Positions 18,219 to 26,951 of a DNA stretch of 64,000 nt are shown here, piece after piece. The position numbers and the translations under genes were made by a program. Under the pieces are notes generated by a model that made no database searches, was not told the DNA's origin, and worked only from the letters and a program-made list of their open reading frames with translations. The DNA lies in assembly GCA_011526105.1 (NCBI GenBank), contig WYAZ01000031.1, positions 62,001 through 126,000 of the forward strand, in the 5' to 3' direction. The stretch's first letter is position 1. Every line of letters begins with the position of its first letter. This DNA is from Deltaproteobacteria bacterium (GTDB taxonomy: Bacteria > Myxococcota > Kuafuiibacteriia > Kuafuiibacteriales > Kuafuiibacteriaceae).

Positions 18219-19667
18219 GTGAATCCACTTCCCCCGTCGCGCTTTGCCGCCCCCGCCCCCTCTCTGGTCGAACGCGCACGCGAGGCGGCGGACGCTCACG
18301 CGGTGAAGCTGGCGCTTTCGGTCCGGCTGCAAGAGTACGCGGCGCAACGCTACCGAACGCCGGCCCCGAACCTGCCGGTGCTCAGCCTCGATGACTACTC
18401 CGGTATCCCGTTCTTGCGGGATGTCTCGGGCATCGAGGCCTATCAGCACCGAGCGCGAATCCGAGCTCGAGAGGGCGATCTCTTCGCCACGGTCACGCCC
18501 GCCGCGTCGGGATACGAGGAATACTGTGAGACTCGTCTGGGATTGGGTCGGGTGGAACTCGTCGAGGCCGAAGCGATCGAAGGTCCGCTCGAAGTGTCGC
18601 TGGCCTGCGCCCAAGGGTCGGCGTTCGATCGCATCGCCTCGCGCGCCCGAGCGGCGGGCGGAATGGTCATCCATCCTTACATGGGCATCGAGGCGGTGTG
18701 GAACCTCGCGCGGTGTCTCGCGGAGAGAAGCGGCGTGGCGCTGCAGGTCTTGGCGCCGCCTCCGCCCGTCACCTGGATCGCAAATGACAAACGCTTGCTC
18801 TCGGATCTGGCGCGGGACGCCGTGGGCGAGCGCATCGTGGGTCCGATGCACGCGCGCACCTCGATCGAAGGGCTCGCGGTCGCCCTGCTCGAACTCGCGC
18901 GTCTTCACACTCGAGTGGCGCTCAAGCGAACCCGCTGCGCGTCGGCCATGGGCAATCGTGTCTATCGCTCCTCGGACCTCCTTTCCCGCACCGAAGGCGA
19001 GGTCAGCGAGCTCGTAACGGCGTTCTGGCGCGACAAGGAGTGCCAAGAGGGCGAGACCGTCCTCGCGGTCGCCTGGGAAGACGCCGTGAGCTCGCCCTCT
19101 ACGCAGATGTGGATTCCTCCCGAAGGTGTCGGCCTGCCGGTGCTCGATGGCATCTACGAGCAGCTCCTTTCCGGCGAGGAGAAGGTGTTCCTCGGGAGTC
19201 GTCCATCCACCCTGCCCGAGGCGGTGGAGCGAGCGCTCTACTCCGCGTCGTACCTCCTCTGCATCGCGCTCCAGCGGCTCGGGTACGTGGGGCGGTGCTC
19301 CTGTGACTTCATCCTCGTGGGTGACCCAAATGGGCTGTTCGACATCCGAGTCACAGACTGCAACGGACGGTGGGGGGGCACGAGCACGCCGATGCACCTC
19401 CTCGATCGCGCAAGGTCAGGCCCGCGGGGTATGTACCTGGCTCAGGACTTCGTGCATTCGTCGCTCGTGGGGGTGCCGTTCTCCGAGATCCTGAAGCGGG
19501 CGGGGCATCAGGCCTACGACCGATACACCGGAGAGGGCCGCTACCTCTTCTACAACGTAGGTTGCCTGCGCACGGCGGGGAAGCTGGACGTGGTCATCCT
19601 CGGCCAGACCGCGGACGAGGTGGCTCGACTGTCCGAAGAAGAGCTCCCTGCGCTGCTGGGCGTGTGA
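18219..19667 (+). CDS. ATP-grasp superfamily-like protein (orphan ligase candidate)
   Basis: A 482-aa soluble protein. The C-terminal half has the order expected of an ATP-grasp core: YLLCIALQRLGYVGRCSCDF, a short hairpin, then FDIRVTDCNGRWGG, where the acidic residue, Asn and Arg would bind Mg-ATP as in the usual E/D-x-N-x-R. The N-terminal ~200 residues have alternating helices and hydrophobic strands like a pre-ATP-grasp domain. Members of such families join amino acids or peptides to carboxylates. No adjacent peptide, carrier protein or modifying gene identifies a substrate. The assignment is by pattern only. Confidence 0.5.
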   Translation: MNPLPPSRFAAPAPSLVERAREAADAHAVKLALSVRLQEYAAQRYRTPAPNLPVLSLDDYSGIPFLRDVSGIEAYQHRARIRAREGDLFATVTPAASGYEEYCETRLGLGRVELVEAEAIEGPLEVSLACAQGSAFDRIASRARAAGGMVIHPYMGIEAVWNLARCLAERSGVALQVLAPPPPVTWIANDKRLLSDLARDAVGERIVGPMHARTSIEGLAVALLELARLHTRVALKRTRCASAMGNRVYRSSDLLSRTEGEVSELVTAFWRDKECQEGETVLAVAWEDAVSSPSTQMWIPPEGVGLPVLDGIYEQLLSGEEKVFLGSRPSTLPEAVERALYSASYLLCIALQRLGYVGRCSCDFILVGDPNGLFDIRVTDCNGRWGGTSTPMHLLDRARSGPRGMYLAQDFVHSSLVGVPFSEILKRAGHQAYDRYTGEGRYLFYNVGCLRTAGKLDVVILGQTADEVARLSEEELPALLGV

Positions 19668-19679
19668 GCGCGACGCGCC

Positions 19680-20975
19680 TCAGGGCGCCAGGATCGCGCA
19701 GTCGTTCGTCATGGCGCGGCGATAGATGCCGTTGAATCCGGAATAGCCGGCGTTCACCCGGGTGTCCGCCTCGTCCTCGGAGGTCGGCCCATAGACGATC
19801 AAGGTGTTGCCCGAGCGCTTCCACCAGTAGCCGTGTTCCGCGTCCGTGATGTTCTCCGCGATCTGAGGATCGGGGTCGACGTAGCTCACGGTTCGTTCGA
19901 TGCCGCCGCCGTCCACTCGGATCTCGCGAAAGAGGCGATCGATCCCGTTCTGGATGTTGGAGTGCACGAGCACGCCATCGTTCACGGTCAAGAGCGTGGC
20001 CTGCGCATCGAAGCCACACCAGGTGCCTTCGATGTCGTCGACCTGCGATGGTGGTGCGTCCGGATGGACGACGACCACCCCTCCTACGACCGGCAGGACC
20101 CAATCCAGACCGGCGGGGCTCATAGCCGCGCGCCGCAGATCGGTGGTGATGGGGACATCGACTTTCCCACACTCGCCCGCGTCATTGAGTCCTGTCCCGT
20201 TGGGCATGCTCTGGGCGCCGCCGGTGGGGAGGACCTCTCGGACGCAGTAGCCTTGTCCCGATAACGCGAGCGCGTGCGTATCGTTCACCGCGACCGGACC
20301 TCCGAGGAGACGCACGATGCCCTCTTCGCCCGACTCACCGGGGTTCGGCCCCAGGTCGATCGCCCCGTCGAGGCGGGCGAAGGCCTTGGCCCCGGCGCAG
20401 CCGCGGGCCCAGATGGTTTCACCAGAGCGGCCCACCTCGCAGAACTCGACCCCTTCGTGGCCGGGGATGCTTTGCGCCGCTCCCAGCATGGCTCCGTTCA
20501 AGGTGTACTTAGCCAAGCCCACGATTCCCGTGATCAGGAGGTCTTTGCCAAAGAAACCGATGGCTCCGCGGGTCGCGCCGGAGCCGATTTCGACGCGGAT
20601 CTCGGCCGCGGCCGTGTTCGGGTTCAGGTTGGAGATCTTGCCGTTGGCGAAGAGCCAGAGCTCGTCGCTGTCCGGACGCACCGCGAGGTCGATCGTATCT
20701 TGACCGCCGAGGGTGGGCTCGCCGCCAACGAGAACCGCGCCCACTTCCTGGATACGTCGTTCACTCGCTTCGAGATCCACGCTGCCGAATCGGAGCTCAC
20801 CCCCGACGAGATAGAGGACGAAGAGGCGGCTGCCGTCGTTCGAGAACTCCGCGTCCATCGCGCCCTCGCCGGTGGCCACGACCTCGACGAAGGAAGGCTC
20901 GCTTCGTTCGGCGGCGCCCGAACACGCGAGCAGGGCACAGGAAAGGAAGGGCAGAGTGAGAGACGTTCTCGGCAT
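19680..20975 (-). CDS. Unknown lipoprotein, probable beta-propeller
   Basis: A 431-aa protein with signal sequence and lipobox (LPFLSCALLAC). FSNDGSRLFVLYLVGG and VRPDSDELWLFANG are propeller-blade-like strands with the common xPDGxxLxV pattern. Several Cys residues lie in the middle. It is probably a periplasmic or surface lipoprotein; function unknown. It converges with the ATP-grasp-like gene across 12 bp. The start follows TAGCGT by 8 nt. Confidence 0.65.
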   Translation of the reverse strand: MPRTSLTLPFLSCALLACSGAAERSEPSFVEVVATGEGAMDAEFSNDGSRLFVLYLVGGELRFGSVDLEASERRIQEVGAVLVGGEPTLGGQDTIDLAVRPDSDELWLFANGKISNLNPNTAAAEIRVEIGSGATRGAIGFFGKDLLITGIVGLAKYTLNGAMLGAAQSIPGHEGVEFCEVGRSGETIWARGCAGAKAFARLDGAIDLGPNPGESGEEGIVRLLGGPVAVNDTHALALSGQGYCVREVLPTGGAQSMPNGTGLNDAGECGKVDVPITTDLRRAAMSPAGLDWVLPVVGGVVVVHPDAPPSQVDDIEGTWCGFDAQATLLTVNDGVLVHSNIQNGIDRLFREIRVDGGGIERTVSYVDPDPQIAENITDAEHGYWWKRSGNTLIVYGPTSEDEADTRVNAGYSGFNGIYRRAMTNDCAILAP

Positions 20976-20983
20976 CGGCGGAG

Positions 20984-21012
20984 ACGCTACTCGAACGGCG
21001 ATCGCGGGAGAA
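20984..21012 (-). promoter_or_regulatory. Leaderless-type promoter of the propeller lipoprotein
   Basis: On the minus strand TTCTCC (21012-21007), 17 bp, TAGCGT (20989-20984), then 8 nt to the ATG at 20975. The same TAGCGT hexamer precedes the starts at 38748 and 47328. Confidence 0.45.
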
Positions 21013-21094
21013 TCTGCGGGAAGTCCTCGGTCTCCGTCCCGAGGGAGAGCCTCCTTCGGGATTCCTCCGGGCGACGAGGAGAGCTGGCCGGCCG

Positions 21095-22276
21095 TCAGCT
21101 GGCCTTTGCCATCTCGGCCGACCGCTGGGCTTCGGCGACCATTCCGTGCAAGGCGAAAAGGAACGGCGGGATGTCGGCATCCTTGGTCTTTTTGTCGAGC
21201 TGATTCAGCGGCTTCGCTTGCTTCTCACCGTAGCTGTCGTTGAACAGCCAGTCGGTTCGCATGTGGACGTACACGTCGTGGGTGGTCGAGAGCATGCTCG
21301 AAGTCGCGGGTGAGAGCTTCTCGTAGGGAAGAAGTCCCATGCGGAGCTCGGCGAGCTCGCCGAGCATGGAGCCGAAGTACGCGGTGGCGCCGGCCTTCTC
21401 CTTGTCCGTGAGCTGGCTCCAGCTTCGACCCTCGTTCGAGCGAAGTTGCGCCCGCAGGTCGTCGAGATCTCCGATCTTGCTCGCGAGTGCGGCCTTGTAC
21501 TCGGCGGGGTTCAAGCTCTGGTCGATCTGAACGTCCTTGCCCGAGAGGTGGGCCAGCAGGCCCAACGCCGCCGCTTCGACGGATTCCCGGTTGTTGTTGG
21601 TCGCCTTTTCGAGCGCGAAGCCGCCGACCTTCTCGAGGGTGTCGAAGGGGAGTCCAAAGACCCGTCCCGCCGCGCCGCGCTCTTCAAAGGCGACCTTGTT
21701 CTCCTTGGCCAATTCGTCTGCTGCCGCCACGCGGTGTTTGTCGGCGACCGCGACGCCCTTCTTGGACGCCAGCTTCGTGGCGCGTTCTTCAATGGCGTTC
21801 GCGCTCGGGGTCTCGAGGAAGGTCTTGCCGGAGCCGGGCCCCATGTCGATGAACCAGTCGTTATGTGACCCCTCGAGGCCGGCCTTGGTGCCAGCGTCGA
21901 GAAACTGGGACAAGAACGCCCGGGCGACTTCAAAGGTGGGGGCGGGAGGCGAGGCACCGGGGGCGCGGAGTGCAGCCGCGCCGACGAGGATCTCACGGTG
22001 TTCGGTGCTGATCTTCGCCGAAGCGCGCAAGACCGAGTTCGTCACCGCAAGCACCGCATTGGCTCTCGCCTCGTCCGCACCTCCGCACTGCACCAGATCA
22101 GTGATGGCTTTTCGCTGACCTTCGAATCCCATCGCGTCGGCCTGAGGATTCGAAGAGGCGGTCAACTGGATCAAATGGGCGGCAACCGCGGCTGGAGTCG
22201 CCTTTCCCTTCAATAAGGCTTCTGCGGCGTCGTACCTCGCGACGTAGTTGACGGGGTTGGTTCTGACGGTGGTCAT
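21095..22276 (-). CDS. Unknown soluble helical protein, coupled pair member
   Basis: A 393-aa protein starting at ATG 22276, with AAAGGACC at a good ribosome-binding distance; the frame is open further upstream but that part overlaps the preceding gene. It is Ala/Lys/Glu-rich and helical with no signal peptide, membrane segment or recognised domain. GPGSGKT at ~160 resembles a P-loop but lacks the surrounding strand-helix context and a Walker B. The start overlaps the stop of the 150-aa gene (ATGA). The layout of a small protein coupled to a larger unknown one recalls chaperone-effector pairs; this is inference. Confidence 0.65.
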   Translation of the reverse strand: MTTVRTNPVNYVARYDAAEALLKGKATPAAVAAHLIQLTASSNPQADAMGFEGQRKAITDLVQCGGADEARANAVLAVTNSVLRASAKISTEHREILVGAAALRAPGASPPAPTFEVARAFLSQFLDAGTKAGLEGSHNDWFIDMGPGSGKTFLETPSANAIEERATKLASKKGVAVADKHRVAAADELAKENKVAFEERGAAGRVFGLPFDTLEKVGGFALEKATNNNRESVEAAALGLLAHLSGKDVQIDQSLNPAEYKAALASKIGDLDDLRAQLRSNEGRSWSQLTDKEKAGATAYFGSMLGELAELRMGLLPYEKLSPATSSMLSTTHDVYVHMRTDWLFNDSYGEKQAKPLNQLDKKTKDADIPPFLFALHGMVAEAQRSAEMAKAS

Positions 22277-22725
22277 ACGTGGGTCCTTTCGATGGTGGAG
22301 GGAAGAGGTCGCGGCTTGGTGCCGCGCCGGGAGAGCATGTTGTGGCAGCGCAATCCAACGGGTCGTTGCTCGAGCCGATGGATTCGGAGGAAGCCGTCGA
22401 GCACCTCGAGGCTCCCGAAGAGGTCGAAGCAGTCGGGATCCGCGATGGCTCCAGTTCGAGCGTATTCGATCCACTGCGACAGGGCGCATTCGACGATCGC
22501 CTGGGGCACGTAGTGGTCGGCGGCTCGATCCGAAACCGAGACGGACCCCTCCTGCATGTGGATCACGACGCGCCTCGCGATGTCGTCCTCCCCGCGGAGA
22601 AGCAGAACGAGTTCGCCGAACGGGAGCGCCTCGAGACGCGTGAGGTCTTTCTCGCCGAGTGCGAAACGCAGCGAGCGGGCATAGCGCTCGACGCTCGAAG
22701 GCGATTCGCAGCGGGGGGCGCGCAT
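22273..22725 (-). CDS. Unknown small protein coupled to the 393-aa gene
   Basis: A 150-aa protein with a conserved-looking core: LEALPFGELVLLLRGEDD, a short strand pair (RRVVIHMQEGSVSV) and a helix (AIVECALSQWIEYAR). The C-terminus is basic. There is no signal or membrane segment and no family is recognised. The 4-bp overlap with the downstream gene and a coding-like composition support it over the antisense frame that covers the same bases. No strong ribosome-binding site is seen before ATG 22725. Confidence 0.55.
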   Translation of the reverse strand: MRAPRCESPSSVERYARSLRFALGEKDLTRLEALPFGELVLLLRGEDDIARRVVIHMQEGSVSVSDRAADHYVPQAIVECALSQWIEYARTGAIADPDCFDLFGSLEVLDGFLRIHRLEQRPVGLRCHNMLSRRGTKPRPLPSTIERTHV

Positions 22726-22933
22726 GCTCTCGCGATGAGCAACCGCGGTGCCAAGCCCTCAGGCCCTCGATCAGGGAGGATATTGGCCGCCGGTCTCGGT
22801 GGCTGGCTTCGCGAGGAACCAGTGTCGAGTGCTCCAGGGGACGCCCCTCTCGTTCGGCCGCTGCCTCGGGGCGCATCGACGCTCCCAGCCCGGCGAGCAG
22901 CCGCTGATGCTTTGTGCTATAAGGAGTTTTCCG

Positions 22934-23806
22934 ATGGAAGATCTGCTGGTTACGGGGCTCGTCTACCTAGAATTTCACCTCCTGGAGGCCACGCGGGCTC
23001 AGATCCCGGCGCCGGGCCGAGAGGTCTTTGTGCCCGATCTCCCGGTTCGCTTGGGAGGTGCGCTGAACGTCGCATCGGTCTTGCGAGCGATGGGCGAACC
23101 GGTCCGGCTCGCTACGCCGATCGGGGACGAATACTGCGGCCGCCTGCTTCGCTCGGTGGCCTCGTCGCTCGAGCTGCCGCTTCTGGAGTGGCCCGCTACG
23201 CGCGATGGGTCGGTCTCCATGGTTGTGCACGAGGGTGGTGACCGCGCGTTTGTTTCGACTGCCGATTTCGCCGCCCTGGAACGGGTCTCGGAGTTACCTG
23301 CCGCCGCGTGGGTCCACGTGCCCGGACTTCGCGAAGCGCACGCGCTCCGACCCGCGTTGTCTCGGGCGCACGCGCGGGGTTCGAAGATCAGCCTGAATCT
23401 GAGCTGGTATCCCGAGGGCCTCGGCGCGCTTCTCGAAGATCCAACGCTCCCCTTCGACATCGTCGTGATGAACGAGCTCGAGGCGACCGAGATCGCCGGG
23501 AGTCCGGAAGAGGCGCTGCGTCGTCTCAGTGGCCGCGCGACCGCGGTCGTCGTCACCCTGGGTTCGGGCGGAGCGCTGGCGAGGTTTGGTGAGCGCAGGC
23601 TGCAAGTGGACGCATCCCCCGTGCGCATCGTGGATCCAACCGGAGCGGGTGACGCCTTCTGCGCCGGTCTCCTCGCTGCGACGAATCGCGGACTCCCCCC
23701 CGAGACCAGGATGCGTTGGGGTACCGCGGCCGCCGCACGAGTCCTCGAGATCTACGGCGGAGTGCTCGAAGAACGCTTTGCTCCGAAAGATGAGGCCCAA
23801 TTATGA
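22934..23806 (+). CDS. PfkB-family sugar kinase
   Basis: A 290-aa kinase. ATG 22934 is chosen because AAGGAG lies 8 nt upstream and the product then begins with the usual strand MEDLLVTGLVYLEF; the frame is open earlier but without family sequence. Visible are the N-terminal substrate motif RLGGALNVAS (~38-47) and the C-terminal signature DPTGAGDAFCAGLL, with the catalytic Asp in GAGDAF. It phosphorylates a sugar or amino sugar with ATP. Exact substrate is unknown; the operon points to glucosamine, chitobiose or a derivative. It overlaps the GH4 gene by ATGA. Confidence 0.9.
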   Translation: MEDLLVTGLVYLEFHLLEATRAQIPAPGREVFVPDLPVRLGGALNVASVLRAMGEPVRLATPIGDEYCGRLLRSVASSLELPLLEWPATRDGSVSMVVHEGGDRAFVSTADFAALERVSELPAAAWVHVPGLREAHALRPALSRAHARGSKISLNLSWYPEGLGALLEDPTLPFDIVVMNELEATEIAGSPEEALRRLSGRATAVVVTLGSGGALARFGERRLQVDASPVRIVDPTGAGDAFCAGLLAATNRGLPPETRMRWGTAAAARVLEIYGGVLEERFAPKDEAQL

Positions 23807-25089
23807 ATCGAGTCCTGGCCGTCCTCGGTGGCGGGAGCGCGTACGCACCCGGGCTCGTGCAAGCGCTCTTGCATCACGCGGATCACCACAAGATCAACGA
23901 ACTCCGGCTCCACGACATCGAGCCGACCAAGCTCGAGATCGTCGTGAAGCTCGCGGAGAAGATGAGCATCGCAGCGGGTCGTCCTTTCAGCGTGATCGCC
24001 GCCGAACGGCTCGATGACGCCCTGCGCGGGGCCACCGTGGTCTTGAACTCCACGAGGCCCGGTGGTCTGGCCGCGCGGCACCTCGACGAGACCCTGCCGC
24101 TCGAGTTCGGCCTGCCCGGACAAGAGACCGTGGGCCCAGGTGGCTTCTTCTTCGCGCTTCGATCCGTGCCGTACAGCCTGCACGTCGCCGAACGACTTCA
24201 GCAGCTCTCGCCCGATGCGGTGCTGCTCAACTACACCAACCCGACCAACATCGTCTCTCAGGCGCTTGCGGCGAGACCGGAGCTTCGCGTCCTCGGCCTC
24301 TGCGACCAGTCGGACGAAGACCTCGAGACCCTGGCTCATGCCCTCGGGACCTCGCCGATCACGTCCTTCGAGTGTGTCGGGCTCAACCACGCCACCTGGT
24401 ATTCGGCGCTGACGACCCGCGAGGGGAAGGGCGTCGAGATCGAAGGGCGGATCCCGGCGCCCGGCGGGCTCGACGAAGAACATCGCCTCCGCTTCTCTCT
24501 CTCCTTTGACCTTTGGACCCAAGCGCGGAGCGGCTGGCCGAACTCGTATCTCCCCTATTACACGCATCCTGCTGCCTTCATCGATCTGGCCCGGCGGCGC
24601 GGCTCGCGAGCCAAGCTGATCGAAGCGAGCCTCCCGTCCTACTATCAGCACTTCGCGGAGGAGGCGGCCAAGCCCGAGCCTCGGCTCTTGCGTCATCGAG
24701 GAACCAGTGGTTTTGGAGACCTCGCCGTTCGCACCTTGGGGGCGGTGTTCGCGCGCGAACCTCGGCGGCTGGTGCTCAACGTTCCCAATCGAGGCTCGGT
24801 GCGGACCGCGCATCCAGACACCGTCGTGGAGGTGCCCATCGAACTCGGCGCCCACGGCCTCCGGCGCATCGCGGTGTCCGACCCGCCGACGTTTCTCGTC
24901 CCGCTGCTCGAGCGGCTCGAACGGTACCAGCTCGCCTCGGCCGAGGTTGCGGGGCAAGCAAGCTCGCCCGCGGCTTGGGCGGAGGCGCTCTCCCTGAATC
25001 CGCTCGTGCCCGACGCATCCACCGCGAACGCGCTCATCGAACGCGCGCGGCGAGCCTATCCGGCGGGGGCGCTGGAGGGTGTCCGGTGA
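23803..25089 (+). CDS. GH4 family NAD-dependent (6-phospho-)glycosidase
   Basis: A 428-aa enzyme. The N-terminal Rossmann motif GGGSAYAPG (~9-17) binds NAD, and NYTNPTNIV, LGLCDQS and GLNHATWY are the family's metal- and substrate-site segments. GH4 enzymes use NAD and Mn in an oxidation-elimination mechanism, usually on 6-phosphoglycosides. The closest well-known layouts are 6-phospho-beta-glucosidases such as ChbF, which splits deacetylated chitobiose phosphate. There is no PTS here, so either the PfkB enzyme phosphorylates the disaccharide or this enzyme takes the free sugar. It overlaps the next gene by GTGA. Confidence 0.9.
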   Translation: MNRVLAVLGGGSAYAPGLVQALLHHADHHKINELRLHDIEPTKLEIVVKLAEKMSIAAGRPFSVIAAERLDDALRGATVVLNSTRPGGLAARHLDETLPLEFGLPGQETVGPGGFFFALRSVPYSLHVAERLQQLSPDAVLLNYTNPTNIVSQALAARPELRVLGLCDQSDEDLETLAHALGTSPITSFECVGLNHATWYSALTTREGKGVEIEGRIPAPGGLDEEHRLRFSLSFDLWTQARSGWPNSYLPYYTHPAAFIDLARRRGSRAKLIEASLPSYYQHFAEEAAKPEPRLLRHRGTSGFGDLAVRTLGAVFAREPRRLVLNVPNRGSVRTAHPDTVVEVPIELGAHGLRRIAVSDPPTFLVPLLERLERYQLASAEVAGQASSPAAWAEALSLNPLVPDASTANALIERARRAYPAGALEGVR

Positions 25090-25922
25090 AGAGCACCCCA
25101 CTGCTCGAGGCCTACGACTGGGAGGAGATCGAGCGGGTCGTGATTCTGTCCCCGCACCTCGACGACGCCGCCCTCTCGTGCGGGGGGCTCCTCTCGGCCC
25201 TGGCCGACCGCGCCTCTTTGCTCGTGGTCAGCATTCACTGCGGGAACCCACCGTCGACCCCGGTCGCCGCCGGTCGACCCCGCAAGGGCTTCGTCCATCC
25301 CGAGATTCGTCGGCAGGAGGACCGCCGGGCCATGCACGCGATCGAGGTGGACTACGTGCACCTGGGCTTCCCGGACGGGGTGTACAGGCGCAGTCCCACC
25401 AGCGGCGAGCTCCTCTACCGAACCCCCCGAGAGCGCTGGGTGCTGCCGCGAGTCGAAGACGCGCTGCACGTAGAGGAGCTCTACCTCGTGCTCCAGCGGC
25501 TCACCGATCACATGGGCCGGTACCTGCTCGTCAGCCCGATGGGGATCGGCCACCACGTGGATCACATGCTCACCGCGCAGGTCGCCCTCCGGCTGGCCTC
25601 GAAGAAGCGACCGCTGCTCTTTTATGAAGACTTCCCGTACGTCGTGAACCCGCTCGTGGGCGCTGGCGTGGAGGACGGTCCGGAGAGCGCGCTGGCTCGG
25701 CTTCAGCTTCGAGCGGTCGAACGGTGTGTTCTGCCCATCAAGGTCGAGGAGAAGGCGCGGCTTCTTCGGTACTACGACACCCAGATCCCGCTTCTCTTCG
25801 GTACTGACCAATCCATGATGACTGCGCTTGGCAGCCGCGCGGAAGGCGGCCAGCCCAGCGAGTTCTACTGGCGCGCGCGCCGGCTTTTTGATGCTCGAGA
25901 GGGAGGGGAAGATGAACTCTAG
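25086..25922 (+). CDS. LmbE/PIG-L family N-deacetylase
   Basis: A 278-aa metal-dependent deacetylase. GTG 25086 overlaps the GH4 stop (GTGA), and the frame then begins with the family's first strand. PHLDDAALSCGG (~23-34) is the H-x-D-D zinc motif and HHVDHM is the second zinc ligand motif. Family members remove acetyl groups from N-acetylglucosamine conjugates; archaeal Dac of this family deacetylates diacetylchitobiose. In this operon that is the most likely job, taking the place of the YdjC-type ChbG. It overlaps the SIS gene by 11 bp. Confidence 0.88.
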   Translation: MKSTPLLEAYDWEEIERVVILSPHLDDAALSCGGLLSALADRASLLVVSIHCGNPPSTPVAAGRPRKGFVHPEIRRQEDRRAMHAIEVDYVHLGFPDGVYRRSPTSGELLYRTPRERWVLPRVEDALHVEELYLVLQRLTDHMGRYLLVSPMGIGHHVDHMLTAQVALRLASKKRPLLFYEDFPYVVNPLVGAGVEDGPESALARLQLRAVERCVLPIKVEEKARLLRYYDTQIPLLFGTDQSMMTALGSRAEGGQPSEFYWRARRLFDAREGGEDEL

Positions 25923-26931
25923 TCGAGATACCATGGCGATGTGGAACGAGATCCGGGAGCAGCCTGCGATGTTGCGCGAGCGCGCGGTCTCGTGGACAGA
26001 GCGGGCGCGCCACATCCGCGCCGAGGCGCCTTCGCGTGCAACACCGGTTGTGCTCGGGCGGGGCAGTTCCGGACACGCCTGCACCTTCGCCACGTACTTA
26101 ATCGCTCTGGAGACGGGCCGACATCCGGTCGAGCTTCGTCCCTGGATCACCACCCAAGAGACACCCCGTGCGGATTGGTCGGACTCGATCGCCTACGCCT
26201 ACTCGGCCTCCGGTGCGAGCACTGATGTCTCCGCCGCGGCACGATGGCTTCGAGACCGCGGCGCCCACGTCGTGGCAGTGACCAACGCACAAGCCGGCCC
26301 GAGTGTGCTCGAGGAGGCCTCTCATCAGAGCTTCCGGGTGGCCGCGGGTCCGGAGCGGGCTGTGCCCGCGACCAAGAGCTTCTGCGCGCAGCTCTTTGCC
26401 GCGGCCGCTCTCACCGGACTCGACGTGACGACGCCCGCGAGCGACAGCGCACGGGTCATGGACGAGATCCTGAAGGGCGACCTCGGCGCCGAGTTGGCGG
26501 AGTTCCTCGCCAACGCTCGGCAGGTCGTGTGGTTGGCGCGAGGCCCAGCCCTGGCCGCTGCGCTCGATGGCGCGCTCAAGGCGCAGGAGGCCGCCGGTCG
26601 GCTGACGCTCGCCTACTCCACCGCAGAGTTCTTGCATGGCCCAGTGGCTTCCGTGGGTCCGGAGGACCGCGTGATCATCCTCGATGACGGCGTGGGATCG
26701 TCCGAGAACACCGAGGCGGTTGTGGCGAGCCTCGTCGCGCGAAGGACCCCCGTGGTCACCGTGGGGCCCGACAGCTCACATGCAGCGCTTCGCGTCCCGA
26801 TGCCCGACGCGTCGTGGGCACGAGTTCCGGTGCTCGGCATGTTGACGCAGTGGGTTGCGCTCGAGCTGGCGTTGCGTCTGGGCCTCGATCCAGATGCGCC
26901 GGCGGGGCTCAAGAAGGTCACGCTCACCTGA
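25912..26931 (+). CDS. GlmS-like SIS domain aldose-ketose isomerase (glucosamine-6-phosphate deaminase candidate)
   Basis: A 339-aa protein of two SIS subdomains, equivalent to GlmS without its glutaminase part. ATG 25912 follows GGGAGGGGAAG. LGRGSSGHACTF and AYSASGAS are sugar-phosphate loops; AEFLHGPVAS matches the catalytic ELKHGPLA region of GlmS, and the end LKKVTLT matches its LAKSVTVE tail with the catalytic Lys. Archaeal GlmD, of the same type, deaminates glucosamine-6-phosphate to fructose-6-phosphate, and this gene is predicted to do likewise. It is the last gene of the four-gene operon and converges with the symporter. Confidence 0.88.
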   Translation: MNSSRDTMAMWNEIREQPAMLRERAVSWTERARHIRAEAPSRATPVVLGRGSSGHACTFATYLIALETGRHPVELRPWITTQETPRADWSDSIAYAYSASGASTDVSAAARWLRDRGAHVVAVTNAQAGPSVLEEASHQSFRVAAGPERAVPATKSFCAQLFAAAALTGLDVTTPASDSARVMDEILKGDLGAELAEFLANARQVVWLARGPALAAALDGALKAQEAAGRLTLAYSTAEFLHGPVASVGPEDRVIILDDGVGSSENTEAVVASLVARRTPVVTVGPDSSHAALRVPMPDASWARVPVLGMLTQWVALELALRLGLDPDAPAGLKKVTLT

Positions 26932-26951
26932 ACGAGAGCCCGCTCGTTCAG
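26928..26951. terminator. Bidirectional stem-loop holding both stop codons
   Basis: CTGAACGAG and CTCGTTCAG form a perfect 9-bp stem with the loop AGCCCG. The stem contains the TGA of the SIS gene (26929-26931) and the TGA of the symporter gene on the other strand (26950-26948). There is no U-tract, so termination efficiency is uncertain, but the position between two convergent genes fits a shared terminator. Confidence 0.55.

Noticed and set aside
21095-22276. GPGSGKT in the 393-aa protein as a P-loop ATPase
   Set aside because: No Walker B and no strand-loop-helix context; likely chance.
22279-23241. 320-codon plus-strand frame across the 150-aa gene and the PfkB start
   Set aside because: It conflicts with a coupled minus gene and with the Shine-Dalgarno-preceded PfkB start, and shows no domain.
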